Positions 54,331 to 64,000 of a stretch of DNA of 64,000 bases are shown in pieces (position 1 is the first letter of the stretch; each line of letters begins with the position of its first letter). The position numbers were made by a program, and so were the translations under genes. Below the pieces are notes generated by a model. It did not search any database and had not been told where the DNA came from. It saw only the letters and a list, made by a program, of their open reading frames with translations. The stretch is taken from contig JAJOZX010007506.1 in assembly GCA_023014485.1 (NCBI GenBank), positions 46,001-110,000 of the forward strand, in the 5' to 3' direction. The DNA comes from Bathynomus jamesi. Lineage: Eukaryota > Arthropoda > Malacostraca > Isopoda > Cirolanidae.

Positions 54331-55060
54331 CTAGTCCTGGCTTGGTGGAGGAGCGAGTTGCTCTCTTGCGCTCTCCACCGTACATAGCCAGGTACACCCG
54401 GCTCATCTGGTACCGTCCTGAGCCAGGCATCTAGTCTTCTTTTGAAGACTTCAACTGTGACCCCTGTAACGTTTCTGAGGTCCTCTGGAAGCAGGTTGAA
54501 AATTCTTGGCCCCCTGTCGACCAAGCTATTTTACTTCACAGTTGAGGAGGTCCCCTGTCAGGCCCTTAATTTGGGACCACTACACATTCTGCCTTTTCGA
54601 TTTTCCAGCGTTGTTTGGATGGTAATTGGGTTTAGTTTGAGGTTTGGTACCAGTTTTTCGATCATTTTCCGTATGTAGATTATAGCATACCTCTCTTCTT
54701 CTTTCCAGGGAGTACAGATTTAGTTTACATAGTCTTTCCCAGTAGTTGAGTTCTTTGCAGCCATCAATCTTGGTTGTGAAATGTCTCTGCGTTTCTTCTA
54801 GTTTATTAATTTCTTCCTTTTTATATGGGAACGTCAAAACTGAGCAGTACTCAAATTTTGGTATGATCAGTGTTCTCAGCAGGGGAATCATTACTGTCTT
54901 GTCCCTCCTTTTGAACGTTCTTAGTACCTGAACCGCGACCCTTTTTGCTTTGTTTATTACTATCTGGTTTTGTGTCTCAAATTTGCCATCATCGGTCATT
55001 ATTACCCCCAAGTCGACCGCTTTCGTGCTTCTCTGAATTTCTTGTCTATGGCCGCAAAAG
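54331..55060 (-). mobile_element. LINE family 2 remnant, reverse
   Basis: The minus strand has the C-terminal half of a LINE ORF: at 54580-55011 MGVIMTDDGKFETQNQIVIN, PLLRTLIIPKFEYCSVL, LNLYSLERRREVCYNLH; after a frame change, at 54303-54524 DRGPRIFNLLPEDLRNVTGV and FKRRLDAWLRTVPDEPGVPG, ending ESNSLLHQ. The reverse transcriptase core is missing and the 5' break is near 55060. Confidence 0.85.
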
Positions 55061-55430
55061 GGTAGAGTGCAATTTCAATGTTGCAAATGCAATGGTTATT
55101 AATGTTGCAAGGGGGTGGGGGTAATGCTGCAAAGGGGAGTAGGGGTAATATCGCAAAGGAGGAAGGAGTTATGCACCAAGGGGGAGGGGGTTATGTACCA
55201 AGGGGAAGGGGGCTATGCAACAAGGGGGTGGGGTAATCCCCAAGTTGCATGAAGGGGGCAGCTTTTGGGGGAAGAAGGGAAGATGACCTCGCCCCAAAGG
55301 GATGACCCTGACCTCTTTGGGAGAGAAGGTGGGACACGGCCTCACTCCCCAAAGGGATATACCTAACCTAAGAGAAGGGAGGAGTGTGTTTGGGGGAGAA
55401 GCTGGGACGGCCTCACCCCCCCCCAAAGCC
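55061..55430 (+). repeat. G-rich degenerate tandem repeat with quadruplex potential
   Basis: Loose units of the form GCAACAAGGGGGTGGGG / ACCAAGGGGGAGGGGG recur from 55098 to 55235. They are followed by larger G-rich units (GGGGGAAGAAGGG, GGGAGAGAAGGTGGG, GGGGGAGAAGCTGGG). Several stretches have four or more G runs with short loops. The plus strand is strongly G-rich against an AT-rich background. Confidence 0.75.
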
Positions 55431-55431
55431 A

Positions 55432-55432
55432 A

Positions 55433-55479
<47 letters not shown>
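55432..55479. repeat. (GT)n microsatellite
   Basis: About 22 GT units at the 5' break of the next LINE. Confidence 0.95.
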
Positions 55480-57602
55480 ATATACTATTTATAATAGAGA
55501 CGGAAACCAAACCTATAATACTGAAACATATTCCAGAGAGACAGGAAAGAAAATGTAGCAAGCTCGAGAGGAAAATCAGGACTCTATTCAGGCAACAAAG
55601 ACAAACCGTAAAACATCTCCACAGATGCAGAACTGATGCAAAGAGACTCAAACTAGAGAGGAAACTTGGCGAAATAGAAATGGACCTAAAGCAAACATTA
55701 ATACATAAGACAAACGAGGAGGAAAACAAGGTAGCAGAAAACATAAAAAATAACCCAAAGTAAGGAGAGTATTAGACCGTTGATAGACGGGGAGGCCGAA
55801 TACACAAAGGACCCGAAAGAAATAACTGAACTGCTTAGGGAACAATTTAAATCTGTGTTTAGCACCCCTAAGTCCGAGATGGAAGTGGAAAACCCAGACG
55901 AGTTTTTCGATATTGATTTATTGATACAGATCAACCAAGAACAAATCCCGGCACAAACCTATTAATGGACTTCGAGTTCACAGAAGGAGATGTAATTACG
56001 GCCTTATCACAGATGCGAGACAATTCAGCGCCAGGGCCAGACACATGGAGTGCCATTCTGAAGAAATGCAGAGAGAGTATTGCAAAACCGCTATACTTAC
56101 TATGGAGGAAATCACTCGACACAGGACAAATTCCACTCCCCTTAAAGAACGCGAACATTGCCCCCCTATTTAAAGGTGGTAACAGAGCAATGCCCAAAAG
56201 TTATCGGCCAGTGGCTCTCACCTCACATCTTATAAAGTGTTTTGAACGCATAATTAGAGGCAAAACTACCTACTACCTACAAGAAAAAGACTTATACAAC
56301 CCAAATCAACATGGCTTCAGGGCGGGAAGATCATGCCTGTCACAGCTACTAGACCACCAGGAGAAAATATTAGGAACATTGTGTCGATAAATGTGACCAT
56401 GGAATCATAGCACACAAACTTAAGGATACAGGAATTACTGGAAAGCTAGGAAGGTGGATATTTAATTTCTTGATGCAAAGAGTGGTGGTAAACGGAGTTA
56501 AATCGGAAGTCTCGGAAGTCGTGAGCTCTGTCCCACAAGGGACAGTATTAGCTCCCTTGCTGTTCATAATAATGATTGCAGATATTGATGCAGATATTAA
56601 GGACAGTATTGTATCATGCTTCGCAGATGACACAAAGATATGTAAGGAAATATTGAACGAAGATGACATAAGAAAACTACAACACGACATTGAAACATTA
56701 TTCCAGTGGGCAGAAGACAACAATATGAAGTTCAACGAAGAAAAATTCCAACTTCTAAGATGTGGTAATAACAAAGAGCTACAGAAAAAAGGGTACAAAA
56801 CTCCGCAAGCCAAACAGATAACACCAAATCCACAAGTCAGGGATCTTGGAGTAATAATGTCGTCGGATGCAGAATTCAGAGAGCACTATAAAATCAAAAT
56901 CACAACGGCTAGAAAAATAATGGGAATCATCTGGAGGAGCTTCCGCAGCAGAAAAGCAAACATCATGCTCAAATTATGAAAGAGTCTAGTCCTACCAATA
57001 ATTTAGTATTGCTCAGTACTCACAAGCCCACACAGAAAAAGAGACATTGCGAGCATTGAAGCTATACAAAGGACTTTTACGTCTAAGATAGAGGAAACGG
57101 AAGGTGAAGACTACTGGTCTCGACTACAATCCCTGGAACTCTACTCTCTTGAAAGAAGGTGCGAGCGGTACACAATAATATACATATGGAAAATACTTGA
57201 GGGCTCTGTCCCTAACCTCAGAAATGAAATAGAAACAAACTGGACTGAAAGAAGAGGCAGATTTTGTACGGTCCCAGTTGCGGTGGGACAAGGAGCCATG
57301 AAAACGAGGATGGAAAATACCCTCAGAATACGGGGCCCAAAGCTTTTCAATGTCCTTCCAAAAGAAGTGAGGAATCTCCAGCACACCGACCTGAATAACT
57401 TCAAGAACCAGCTGGACAGATTCTTGTGCAAAGTCCCTGACCAGCCATGCGTGGCTGGCTACGAGGGCAGGAGAAGATCAGAGAGCAATTCCCTCCTTCA
57501 CTAAGTCCCGCAAATGAGGCGGGATGCTGCAAAGGGGTCGACCGCAGGTCGATCCTGAACCGTCGTTCAAACTCAACAAAAGTAACAAAAGTAAAAAGTA
57601 AT
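55480..57602 (+). mobile_element. LINE family 2, 5'-truncated
   Basis: It begins after (GT)n with a Lys/Arg-rich linker (RKCSKLERKIRTLFRQQRQT) and runs through reverse transcriptase to a C-terminal domain. The short 3' UTR ends CAACAAAAGTAACAAAAGTA next to (TA)n. The endonuclease is missing. It is head-to-head with the family 2 remnant at 54331-55060. Confidence 0.88.
55497..57501 (+). pseudogene. LINE family 2 reverse transcriptase, motif A deleted
   Basis: Reverse transcriptase boxes in order: DNSAPGPDTWSAILKKC, NIAPLFKGGN, SYRPVALTSHLIKCFERIIR, NQHGFRAGRSCLSQLLDHQE. A deletion near 56385 removes the catalytic motif A, and the reading resumes with DHGIIAHKLKDTGITGKLG. It then continues SSVPQGTVLAPLLF, CFADDTKI (motif C intact) and LGVIMSSDAEFREHY. 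The C-terminal domain has YCSVLTSPHRKRDI, LELYSLERRCERYTIIYIWK, RGPKLFNVLPKEV and VPDQPCVAGYEGRRRSESNS. Stops interrupt it near 55760, 56977 and 57005. It cannot be active. Confidence 0.88.
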
Positions 57603-57639
57603 ATATATATATTATATACCTTTAGTTTGCTTCCGCCGG

Positions 57640-57696
57640 AATTGTTCATTCTGACGAAGGTCAAGCTTTTCACTCTACCTTAGACGTACAGTTTAA
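57640..57696. other. Linker between LINE 3' end and tRNA-like block
   Basis: Short unassigned sequence, possibly the body of the SINE read on the minus strand. Confidence 0.4.
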
Positions 57697-57757
57697 CGTG
57701 GAATCCGAACCACGCCCCACCAGCAGCCCAGCGTCTTAACCATTAGGCCACCCAGGG
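57697..57757 (-). repeat. tRNA-like SINE head 1
   Basis: The minus strand reads GGGTGGCCTAATGGTTAAGA (A box), then GCGTGGTTCGGATTCCACG (B box). The spacing matches a tRNA. The body is not processed from a true tRNA fold as far as I can see. Confidence 0.7.
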
Positions 57758-57827
57758 TACCCATTTATCCACCAACCACTTTATTGTGTGGAAGGATGAA
57801 CAGCTGGGTTTTGCTGCGCCCCGCCTT

Positions 57828-57896
57828 CCGTCACCGGGTCTCGATCCCGGGGCCGATGGATTCGTACTCAGCGACGGTCACCACTACAGCACCGAG

Positions 57897-57900
<4 letters not shown>
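57828..57900 (-). repeat. tRNA-like SINE head 2
   Basis: The minus strand reads GTGCTGTAGTGGTGACCGTC (A box), then CCCCGGGATCGAGACCCGG (B-box-like). It lies just upstream, in its own sense, of head 1 and is followed by (TA)n. Confidence 0.65.

Positions 57901-57901
<1 letters not shown>

Positions 57902-57937
<36 letters not shown>
57902..57937. repeat. (TA)n(CA)n microsatellite
   Basis: TA then CA units abutting MITE family A. Confidence 0.95.
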
Positions 57938-57939
<2 letters not shown>

Positions 57940-58426
57940 GGTGTCTCAGAAGTCGCGCACCATAGGCTTTATTCAGATTTACGAGGTTTACGAGTCGAAA
58001 TGGTTTATTATTATTATTATTATCATGCAGAGCTGGGCACTTGCGTTTTTTTTGCGGTACTGCGGTACTGCACTGCGGTACTACCGTGTTGGTCGGTACC
58101 GCGGAAAGTACCGCGGGAAATTTGAATGCGGTAGCGGTACTGCTGTACTTTCAGCGATCCTTTGCGGTACTGCGTTATGCGGTACCGGTTTGGTAGTGCG
58201 GTAGTAGTACCGCAGTACCGCAGTACCGCAAAAAAACGCGCAAAAAAACGCAAGTGCCCAGCTCTGCCGGCGCCGTCACTTTATAAGTGATGTTTAATTG
58301 CAATATATGTTCGTTAATGTTCGAATAATAAAATTAATAGTATGTACAGTCAATCAAAAAGCTATCTTAAAATAATTAAATTGAATGAAGGTACATTAAC
58401 CAATGGTGCGCGACTTCTGAGACACC
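57938..58426 (-). mobile_element. MITE family A, copy 2, interrupted
   Basis: Reverse copy of 11440-11620 bounded by CAGGTGTCTCAGAAGTCGCG and GCGCGACTTCTGAGACACC. The interior is split by about 270 bp of unrelated sequence that includes the element at 58028-58266. Confidence 0.8.
58028..58266. mobile_element. GTACCGC-rich foldback element (hAT-like ends)
   Basis: CAGAGCTGGGCACTTGCGTT at the left is complemented by AACGCAAGTGCCCAGCTCTG at the right. The inner part is made of repeated GCGGTACTGCGGTACTGC / GCAGTACCGCAGTACCGC in opposite senses. Starts of the form CAG-GCTGGGCA are typical of hAT MITEs. An 8-bp duplication could not be recognised. Confidence 0.7.
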
Positions 58427-58622
58427 ATTGGCTAATGTAGCTTCATTCAATTTAATTATTTTAAGATTGCTTTTTGATTAACTGTACATACTATTAATTT
58501 TATTATTTGAAATTACATTATCGAACATATATTGCAATTAAACATCACTTATAAACCATTTCGACTCGTAATCCTCGTAAATCTGAATAAAGTCTATAGT
58601 GTGCGGCTTCTGAGACACCCTG
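58423..58622 (+). mobile_element. MITE family A, copy 3
   Basis: Forward copy joined directly to copy 2 at a shared terminus (GACACCATTGGCTAATG). It ends TCTGAGACACCCTGTG. Copies 2 and 3 are thus arranged head-to-head. Confidence 0.82.
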
Positions 58623-58629
58623 TGTATAT

Positions 58630-59220
58630 ATCCGAAATAACAATGTAGAAGTCGGTATTGAGCAGAATTTTGTTGCCACGCGCGTCTGCTGAGAGATATG
58701 AGGGTAAAACCGCAAGAAAAAGGACACTGAAGCCTGCCTTGGAGATCATTGCACCATCGAGTCTCCAGATAATATTAGAAGTCGCATTTGAAATGAAATC
58801 TCGATCCCACAGCGACATCATTTGGAAAAGGAAAAAGAATAACATTGCGTGTGACGCCTGTAACTCACTCTAAATGTTTCTATCCACTCCCCTCACTCTT
58901 ACAGAGGGGAGTTCTAACTCTTATTTTAAGAGTAGAGCGACGGGTTTATTCTTAAGATTTTTTTTACCCGTTCCTCAAATACAGTTTAGACTTTCCTCTC
59001 CAGATTTTCTTTTTTTTTTTTTTTTTTTTAGTTATCACTTTTTTTTTAAGGTTCTACGTCCATTCATCGCTTATCTCTATGCCTTACGTCTTTCTTTCCA
59101 AGCAGTGTTCCCAAGGAACAGCAAACGGTACTCTGTTCTGCCATTCGTTGTCAACTCATTCCCCAGTTACGACATACCGCTTTCCTGTTGGCTTTCTAGT
59201 TTGCCAACAGATTATATTAA
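58630..59220. other. Gene-free stretch
   Basis: T-rich and otherwise unremarkable. Open frames at 58658-58873 and 58874-59275 lack family features. Confidence 0.5.
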
Positions 59221-59406
<186 letters not shown>

Positions 59407-59414
59407 ATTGTACA

Positions 59415-59745
59415 GTAGGCACCAATCGACGAGGGAAGTACTCGCATGGGAGACGTTAGGCAGGAGACAGGGAGGCTGAGACTCCCGTTTCTCCTGTTGC
59501 TGTCCTCCTTAGATGATCTTTTTCCGTGTTTCATCTACCCTGTGAGCAGTCCAGCATGCTCTCAAGCACGCACACACACACACACTCCCTTTGTTCTTCA
59601 CTTCACACACATGCACCTTACACACTACTCAAGCTTTTTAAAATTTAAAAAAAATAAGAATTCTATTTTGGCCCTCTTATTTTCATTCTATTGAGGGAGG
59701 CATTTTTGGGGACGCTCGTCCTTGGCCCCTCCTTCCTGTATAAAA
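59415..59745 (+). repeat. SINE-like copy with LINE family 3 tail
   Basis: Starts GTAGGCACCAATCGACGAGG and ends GGCCCCTCCTTCCTGTATAA with an A run and TA repeat. The head is shared with 31366 and the tail with 46430 and 61340. Confidence 0.65.
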
Positions 59746-59865
59746 ATATATATATATATACATGCCTAAATCCCCAAGTAGCACCAACAGGAAGACTTTT
59801 TTAGCAATTAATTCCTATTTTGCAAATCGGTAAAACTTCTTGTAGGACGTACGTTTTTGAGATTA

Positions 59866-59900
59866 AGTTAGGTTAGGTTAGGTTAACCTAACGTAAAACA
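59866..59900. repeat. TTAGG-like tract with inverted partner
   Basis: GTTAGGTTAGGTTAGGTTAA is followed at once by CCTAACG, a telomere-like run meeting its complement. Confidence 0.8.
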
Positions 59901-61096
59901 AATCGCTGGGTGTGTAAGTAGGAGTAGTTTGTTTTCGAGTTTTTTCATTAAAATCCTAATGCGGGAGAAATTCGAAAAAATAATCATTGTATACGGTAAA
60001 AAATCGTTTTCTCTAAACTTTTTAATGACCCCCTCCCCCCCTCATTACCTAAACACAAGCGTAAATGATTAAAAATTTGAAGATATAACAAGTACAACCC
60101 GTTGAAATTACTGGATAAAAAATTTGCTATCATTTTTTCATTTGAAAAAAGGTGTCCGCAAGAGAAACCCTTCGAATCTGAATGAATTTCAACAATTTTT
60201 TTTAGAAGAATGAGCTAAAATTTCTACTGAGAGATGTCGAAACCTCGTAAAAAAAAATACCCAAAACGAATCATTGAAGTCATTCAAGCAAAAAGGTGGA
60301 CACACAAAGTATTAAATAATTTTGCAAATAAATGTACGAAAACTTTTGCATTCTAACTTTTTTTTTTAAATTTCCTCAAATTCTTTGTTATTTTACATTA
60401 TATGTTGGAGTTAAACTAATATTTTTATTTATTGAATTTTTCCAGACGACTGGTAAACCCTTCCATAACTATCCTCTGCATGATACAAAAGACAAGAACA
60501 AATATATAATTGAAATATTTCTCTGTACGAATACTTATGAGCACCACTATATAGGGGCATATAGTATATATATATCATATTAGTTAACTTTACTTCAAAA
60601 GAAACTTTTTGTGTTTGAAATTTTGGCCGATTTTCAATGTTTATCTTCTTTTTGTATTCTTTTATTCTTGTTTATTAAAAAAGTTTTTAGTTTAGATTTA
60701 AAATTTGGGGTATTTTTATTATAAATGTAAATCTGAGGTTTAAAATTAAAGACAATTTGACGTTCCTCTGTCTTTTCAGACTTTAATTTAAAAAATTCTA
60801 TGAAACTAAAAGTATTCATACGTTTAATTCATTATAAAAAGTTCGTTTTTTGACGTTCTTTTTCACGTTTAAATTGTAAAATTTATGTAAATGAAATTAC
60901 GTCTTTTTCTAATTTCTGTCTTTCCCAATTTAGTCTTCGTCCGAGAATGAAAATTCCGAAAGTCGGAATTTCAAAAGAGGGAATCCTCAAATCGATCCAA
61001 ATTGATTCGTGGAATGTATTCCTCGAACCCGCAACTACGTCATGGTTCCTCTTTACACTTTTCCAAAATCAGGACACACTTTCCCAAATTCGGAAT
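59901..61096. other. Gene-free AT-rich stretch
   Basis: No coding or repeat features recognised. Confidence 0.55.
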
Positions 61097-61167
61097 GGGA
61101 GTGACAGTGAATGGGAATGACAGTAAGTGGGAATGACAGTACGTGGGAATGACAGTACGTGGGACGT
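61097..61167. repeat. 16-bp minisatellite, about four units
   Basis: Units TGGGAATGACAGTACG with minor variants (first unit TGGGAGTGACAGTGAA). The last two are identical. Confidence 0.92.
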
Positions 61168-61194
61168 AATCGATGTTAATTCTTTTATGTATCC

Positions 61195-61440
61195 AAAGCC
61201 AAATTTGCTTCTCAAGTCTCGTTTACTTTCCCGTCAACCGGTCAACTCTGGAACAACCTTCTTGAATCCATCTTTCCCCCTGTCTATAACCTCCAACCTT
61301 TCAAACGCAGAGTGTTCAGGCATTTCGAAAACTGCTGACCTTGATTTTGGGGCTTTCCTTCTCCTTTTATGGGGAGGGAGGGGGGACATTTTTTGCTAGC
61401 GTTCGCCCTTGGCCCTTTCTTCCTGTATACAAAAAAACAC
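61195..61440 (+). mobile_element. LINE family 3, C-terminus and 3' tail
   Basis: One frame reads TFPSTGQLWNNLLESIFPPV, then YNLQPFKRRVFRHF. This is the characteristic end of a LINE ORF (a WNxL..SIFP..YNLQ.FK.RV.RH pattern). The 3' part CGTTCGCCCTTGGCCCTTTC then TTCCTGTATACAAAAAA is the tail shared with 31366, 46430 and 59415. Everything upstream is lost. Confidence 0.65.
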
Positions 61441-61499
61441 TGTCGTTCTCTTTCCAACCTAAACGTTCCCGACTTCTTTCAACTCTTAATAACATACTA

Positions 61500-61710
61500 C
61501 GTAAGCATAATGATAGAGCCCCATGCTGTTCATCTGAAGGTCCTGGCTTCGAGTCTCGGCTTGGACTTCAGACTTTTGCTTTTAAGATATTCCTCTGGGT
61601 TTCCCTTAGTGTAGTAGTACTAATTCGGATCCCACGTAAAGCCGTAGATCCCCCCGCCCCCCGTCATATGCCCTTCACAGAAGTTACGAAGAAAGTAAAA
61701 CACCCTTAAA
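61500..61710 (+). repeat. tRNA-derived SINE
   Basis: Head with AAGCATAATGATAGAGC (A-box-like) and CTGGCTTCGAGTCTCGG (B box). The tail GGATCCCACGTAAAGCCGTA then GATCCCCCCGCC resembles the 3' UTR of LINE family 1 (GAACCCACGTAAAATTGTAG, GTCCCCTCC). Confidence 0.7.
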
Positions 61711-61737
61711 CATTATTATTATAAACTGTCAGTGTAC

Positions 61738-61803
61738 AGGGTGATCCAAAAATGTTCCAAAAATGTTTTACTTTCGGGGAACACCCTTCTGGATCACCCT
61801 GTA
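61738..61803. mobile_element. 66-bp palindromic MITE
   Basis: CAGGGTGATCCAAAAATGTT ... TTCTGGATCACCCTG. The ends are inverted repeats of about 14 bp. Confidence 0.75.
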
Positions 61804-61857
61804 GTTTATAAACGCTTTATTTTTTAATTTGTTTATAATCCAAATTCTGTGCATACA

Positions 61858-61940
61858 CAAGGTGATCCAAAAAGGTGTTCCAAAGATATTTTTTAAAAAG
61901 TTATTTGTGGGAATACTTTTTTTTTTACCACCCTGTATTT
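61858..61940. mobile_element. Diverged MITE of the same family
   Basis: AAGGTGATCCAAAAAGGTGT at one end and TTACCACCCTGTA at the other. The pairing is poorer than at 61738. Confidence 0.55.
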
Positions 61941-62343
61941 CAATATATTTTTTACAATTTTAAAATTTACGTTCAAGGAAGCTATTTGATTTTATTCATA
62001 AATTATAACGCAAATTTCCTTCCTTTATCCTCTGATACGAGAGAACACAAAGAACTATAAAGGAATAATTGTCTTAAAAGTCAACAACAGCAGCAACGCT
62101 ACGGATATACAGTCTCTTTCAAAAGTCGCGCAATCCTAACTTATTATTTAGGACAGTTTTTGAGTAACTTAATTTGAGTATTTAATCGAAACTGTTTTAA
62201 TATCAAAGAAACGCATACCACTTAAGGACGAAAGTGTCAAAGCAAGTGTTGGGAGTGACCAGTGATCGCTGCGTTCCTGCAAACAGATTGCGAACGCTTG
62301 TGCATGTTCGTAGAAACACTATGTAAGGTTGCAAGAGAATATG

Positions 62344-62590
62344 AGGGCCTTCTAGGAAGAAGTGGCTAAGCGACAGAAGTGAAATAAACGTCACAAAACG
62401 CAGTTAAAGTTGTACCAAATTTGAAAGTGACATAACTTTTGAACTTTTGAAATTAGTGTACTGTATTTCCACGAAATATTTTCAAAAGTTATGGCACTTT
62501 CAAATTGGTACAACTTTAAATGCGCTTCTTTTTTTTTTTTTTGGCATCTTTTATTTTTGTCGTTTAGCCACTTCTTCCTAAGAGGCCTTA
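62344..62590. repeat. Foldback repeat, ~108-bp arms
   Basis: Left GGGCCTTCTAGGAAGAAGTG then GCTAAGCGAC; right GTCGTTTAGCCACTTCTTCC then AAGAGGCC. Also ACTTTTGAAC / TTTCAAAAGTTATG near the centre. Probably a MITE or a solo foldback; no target duplication recognised. Confidence 0.65.
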
Positions 62591-62964
62591 TATAATGTCA
62601 GCAATGGCCTATGCAGTGATTTGTGAATACATAATAAATGTACCAGAAAAAATAATGCAACTTTATGTGTAAAATAATGCAGTAACAGAAATCATAAAGT
62701 ATAGACAGACCTTCCCGATTGAATCCGACCTACTTTTATCCATTCCTGATCAACGTGAATCAACCGTTGACTGCCCAAATAATCGCAGTTGTTAAATTAA
62801 AACTCATAACAAGAATACCAGCAGGTTGTTCTATAATTACCCTACGCTTTACATCCTTCAACTCATGCAAACTCTCGCATAGCATCACTTTCAATCTTAC
62901 AATTCTTACATACCCTATGACTGATCTTAAGCTAATACCCACTCTCGATCTTTCGTTTCACCTT

Positions 62965-63100
62965 GTGTCTGGAGGATAGTTCAATGGGAGACCGTCCTCC
63001 GCGGACAGGTTACGTAGCGATTCGTGTTTCAGATCCAACGTAAAGCTGTAGGTCCCCTCCCTCATATGACCTTAGACGTTGCGAAGGCGATTAAACAATC
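62965..63100 (+). repeat. tRNA-derived SINE
   Basis: GGATAGTTCAATGGGAGACC is an A-box region as in tRNAs. The tail TCAGATCCAACGTAAAGCTG then TAGGTCCCCTCC matches the SINE at 61500 and the LINE family 1 3' UTR. Confidence 0.7.
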
Positions 63101-63239
63101 CCATCAAAACAAAATAGACGAACCTCATAAGTCATAATATAACGTATTAAATGAAAACGAAATTATATTTACCCTGTATTTAGATAAAATAAGAACGTTC
63201 AAGATTCACATTTTCATCCTTATATGATGCATGTATTAA

Positions 63240-63605
63240 CTCTTTAAGCCCTGAATATTTTGCACTGTGCGGAAGTGCGAAATGGTGTGCGGAGGTGCGG
63301 TGTGAGGTTCCTCGGTAAAAAGGTGCGGTGTGAGGTTCCTCGGTAAAAAGGTGCGGAGGTGCGGGTGCGGAAGGTGTGCGGATTGGTCCGCACACCCTAG
63401 TAATTCTAGTAATTTTCTGACCTCTCATAACAAAAAAATGACTTTATTGTATTAAAACTTTATTTTCACAATTAAATATTAAATAAAAGTTTATAAAAGT
63501 ATTAATATATTAATGGAAACTTATATACTGTATTTCCTTGCGATAAAACTTTATATATGTAAATAGGGTGCGGGTGCATTTGGTGTGCGGTTGCCCAGCA
63601 TTGTA
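63240..63605. repeat. GTGCGG-rich repeat with 28-bp tandem unit, possible hAT-like end
   Basis: GTGCGGTGTGAGGTTCCTCG then GTAAAAAG occurs twice (63295-63322, 63323-63350) among many GTGCGG units. At 63586-63602 GGTTGCCCAGCATTG looks like a hAT MITE end in reverse, but a matching left end was not found. Confidence 0.55.
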
Positions 63606-64000
63606 AGTTATGAATGCTCGTATTTGAAACGTTAGCAATTTGTACATTCAGTCCTTAAAGGGTTAAACTAGTTTGTCCTTTTGTCAGAATAATATATCGT
63701 TGTCAGTGTGAAGCTACTCACGTAAACACCGAATGTTGTTCTTTCTTACCTACTGAAAGAAACCTTCGTATCAATAAGCAAAAATAACAACACTTTGAGA
63801 ACGAGCAGGTGTCATGTATTTCCCCCTTCTTTTACTACCTTCATTGAATGAATTGCGCGAGATGGTCGATAGACTCGTGAAGATTTTTAAATTTTATGCC
63901 GGCCTTTATTTGAAGACAATATTGGCTTTTTAGATACGACATCTGGGTAAACAGCGCTCAGTGAAGACCGGTCGCGGTGGGAACACAGAAAGCTCTTGTT
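63606..64000. other. Gene-free stretch to window end
   Basis: Nothing recognised. Confidence 0.5.

Noticed and set aside
55169..55763. Opposite-strand ORFs of 191 and 153 codons
   Set aside because: They span the G-rich repeat and (GT)n. Only the part after 55497 on the plus strand corresponds to a real LINE linker.
57697..57900. Possible functional tRNA genes
   Set aside because: A and B boxes are present, but the acceptor and anticodon arms do not fold convincingly and the copies lie in SINE-like context.
61097..61167. CRISPR-like regular repeat
   Set aside because: Four directly adjoining 16-bp units without spacers in a eukaryotic window: a minisatellite.

Overview
The window looks like a gene-poor, AT-rich stretch of an arthropod nuclear genome, most likely a crustacean and perhaps a decapod. 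Several observations support this. Long (TA)n, (CT/GA)n and (GT/CA)n microsatellites are extremely dense. TTAGG-type telomere-like motifs are scattered through it. Tc1/mariner copies from several lineages are present. The LINE C-termini (WNSLP..V...FK.RLD and VPD.P.V.GY....ESNSLL) are of a kind I associate with decapod genomes. The taxon is an inference; the arthropod placement is fairly safe. I found no convincing host protein-coding gene, true tRNA gene or CRISPR array. Almost every ORF with recognisable similarity is a decayed transposable-element gene.

Layout. 0-9 kb: a decayed Tc1/mariner (1783-3120), a pair of inverted tRNA-derived SINEs (5610-5840) and a 5'-truncated CR1-like LINE with endonuclease and reverse transcriptase (5962-8692). 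9-16 kb: short palindromic MITEs and a composite repeat with ~140-bp internal units. 16.5-18.7 kb: a DNA transposon with 444-bp terminal inverted repeats, a perfect 8-bp target duplication and an uncharacterised transposase-like gene. 19-31 kb: mariner remnants, a 346-bp-arm palindrome, a mariner with 187-bp TIRs (23367-24998), a DD34D mariner (27482-28862), a 5S-rRNA-derived segment, a reverse LINE copy and a deleted hAT. 31-37 kb: mostly non-coding, with nested palindromes, a SINE pair and the inverted partner of the 13.7-15.1 kb repeat.

37.6-41.2 kb holds two large adjacent palindromes. The first has a spacer encoding what looks like the C-terminal tail of a Penelope-like element (GIY-YIG) protein, and both carry hammerhead-core-like motifs near their outer ends. 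41-46 kb: two reverse-strand LINE remnants and an inverted dimer of a mariner 5' end. 46.8-50.3 kb: a DD34D mariner and a hAT, BED-finger type, that contains a second hAT-like element which contains a third. 51.8-58.7 kb: a mariner deletion derivative, another Penelope-like palindrome, SINEs and two head-to-head LINEs of a second family. 59-64 kb: LINE/SINE tails, minisatellites and MITEs.

The elements interact. Most insertions abut (TA)n tracts. Several SINEs appear to carry 3' tails copied from LINE families in this same window. Internal deletion derivatives, which keep the ends and lose the catalytic core, are the rule for DNA transposons. Boundaries were read by eye; identities are estimates and no database search was made.
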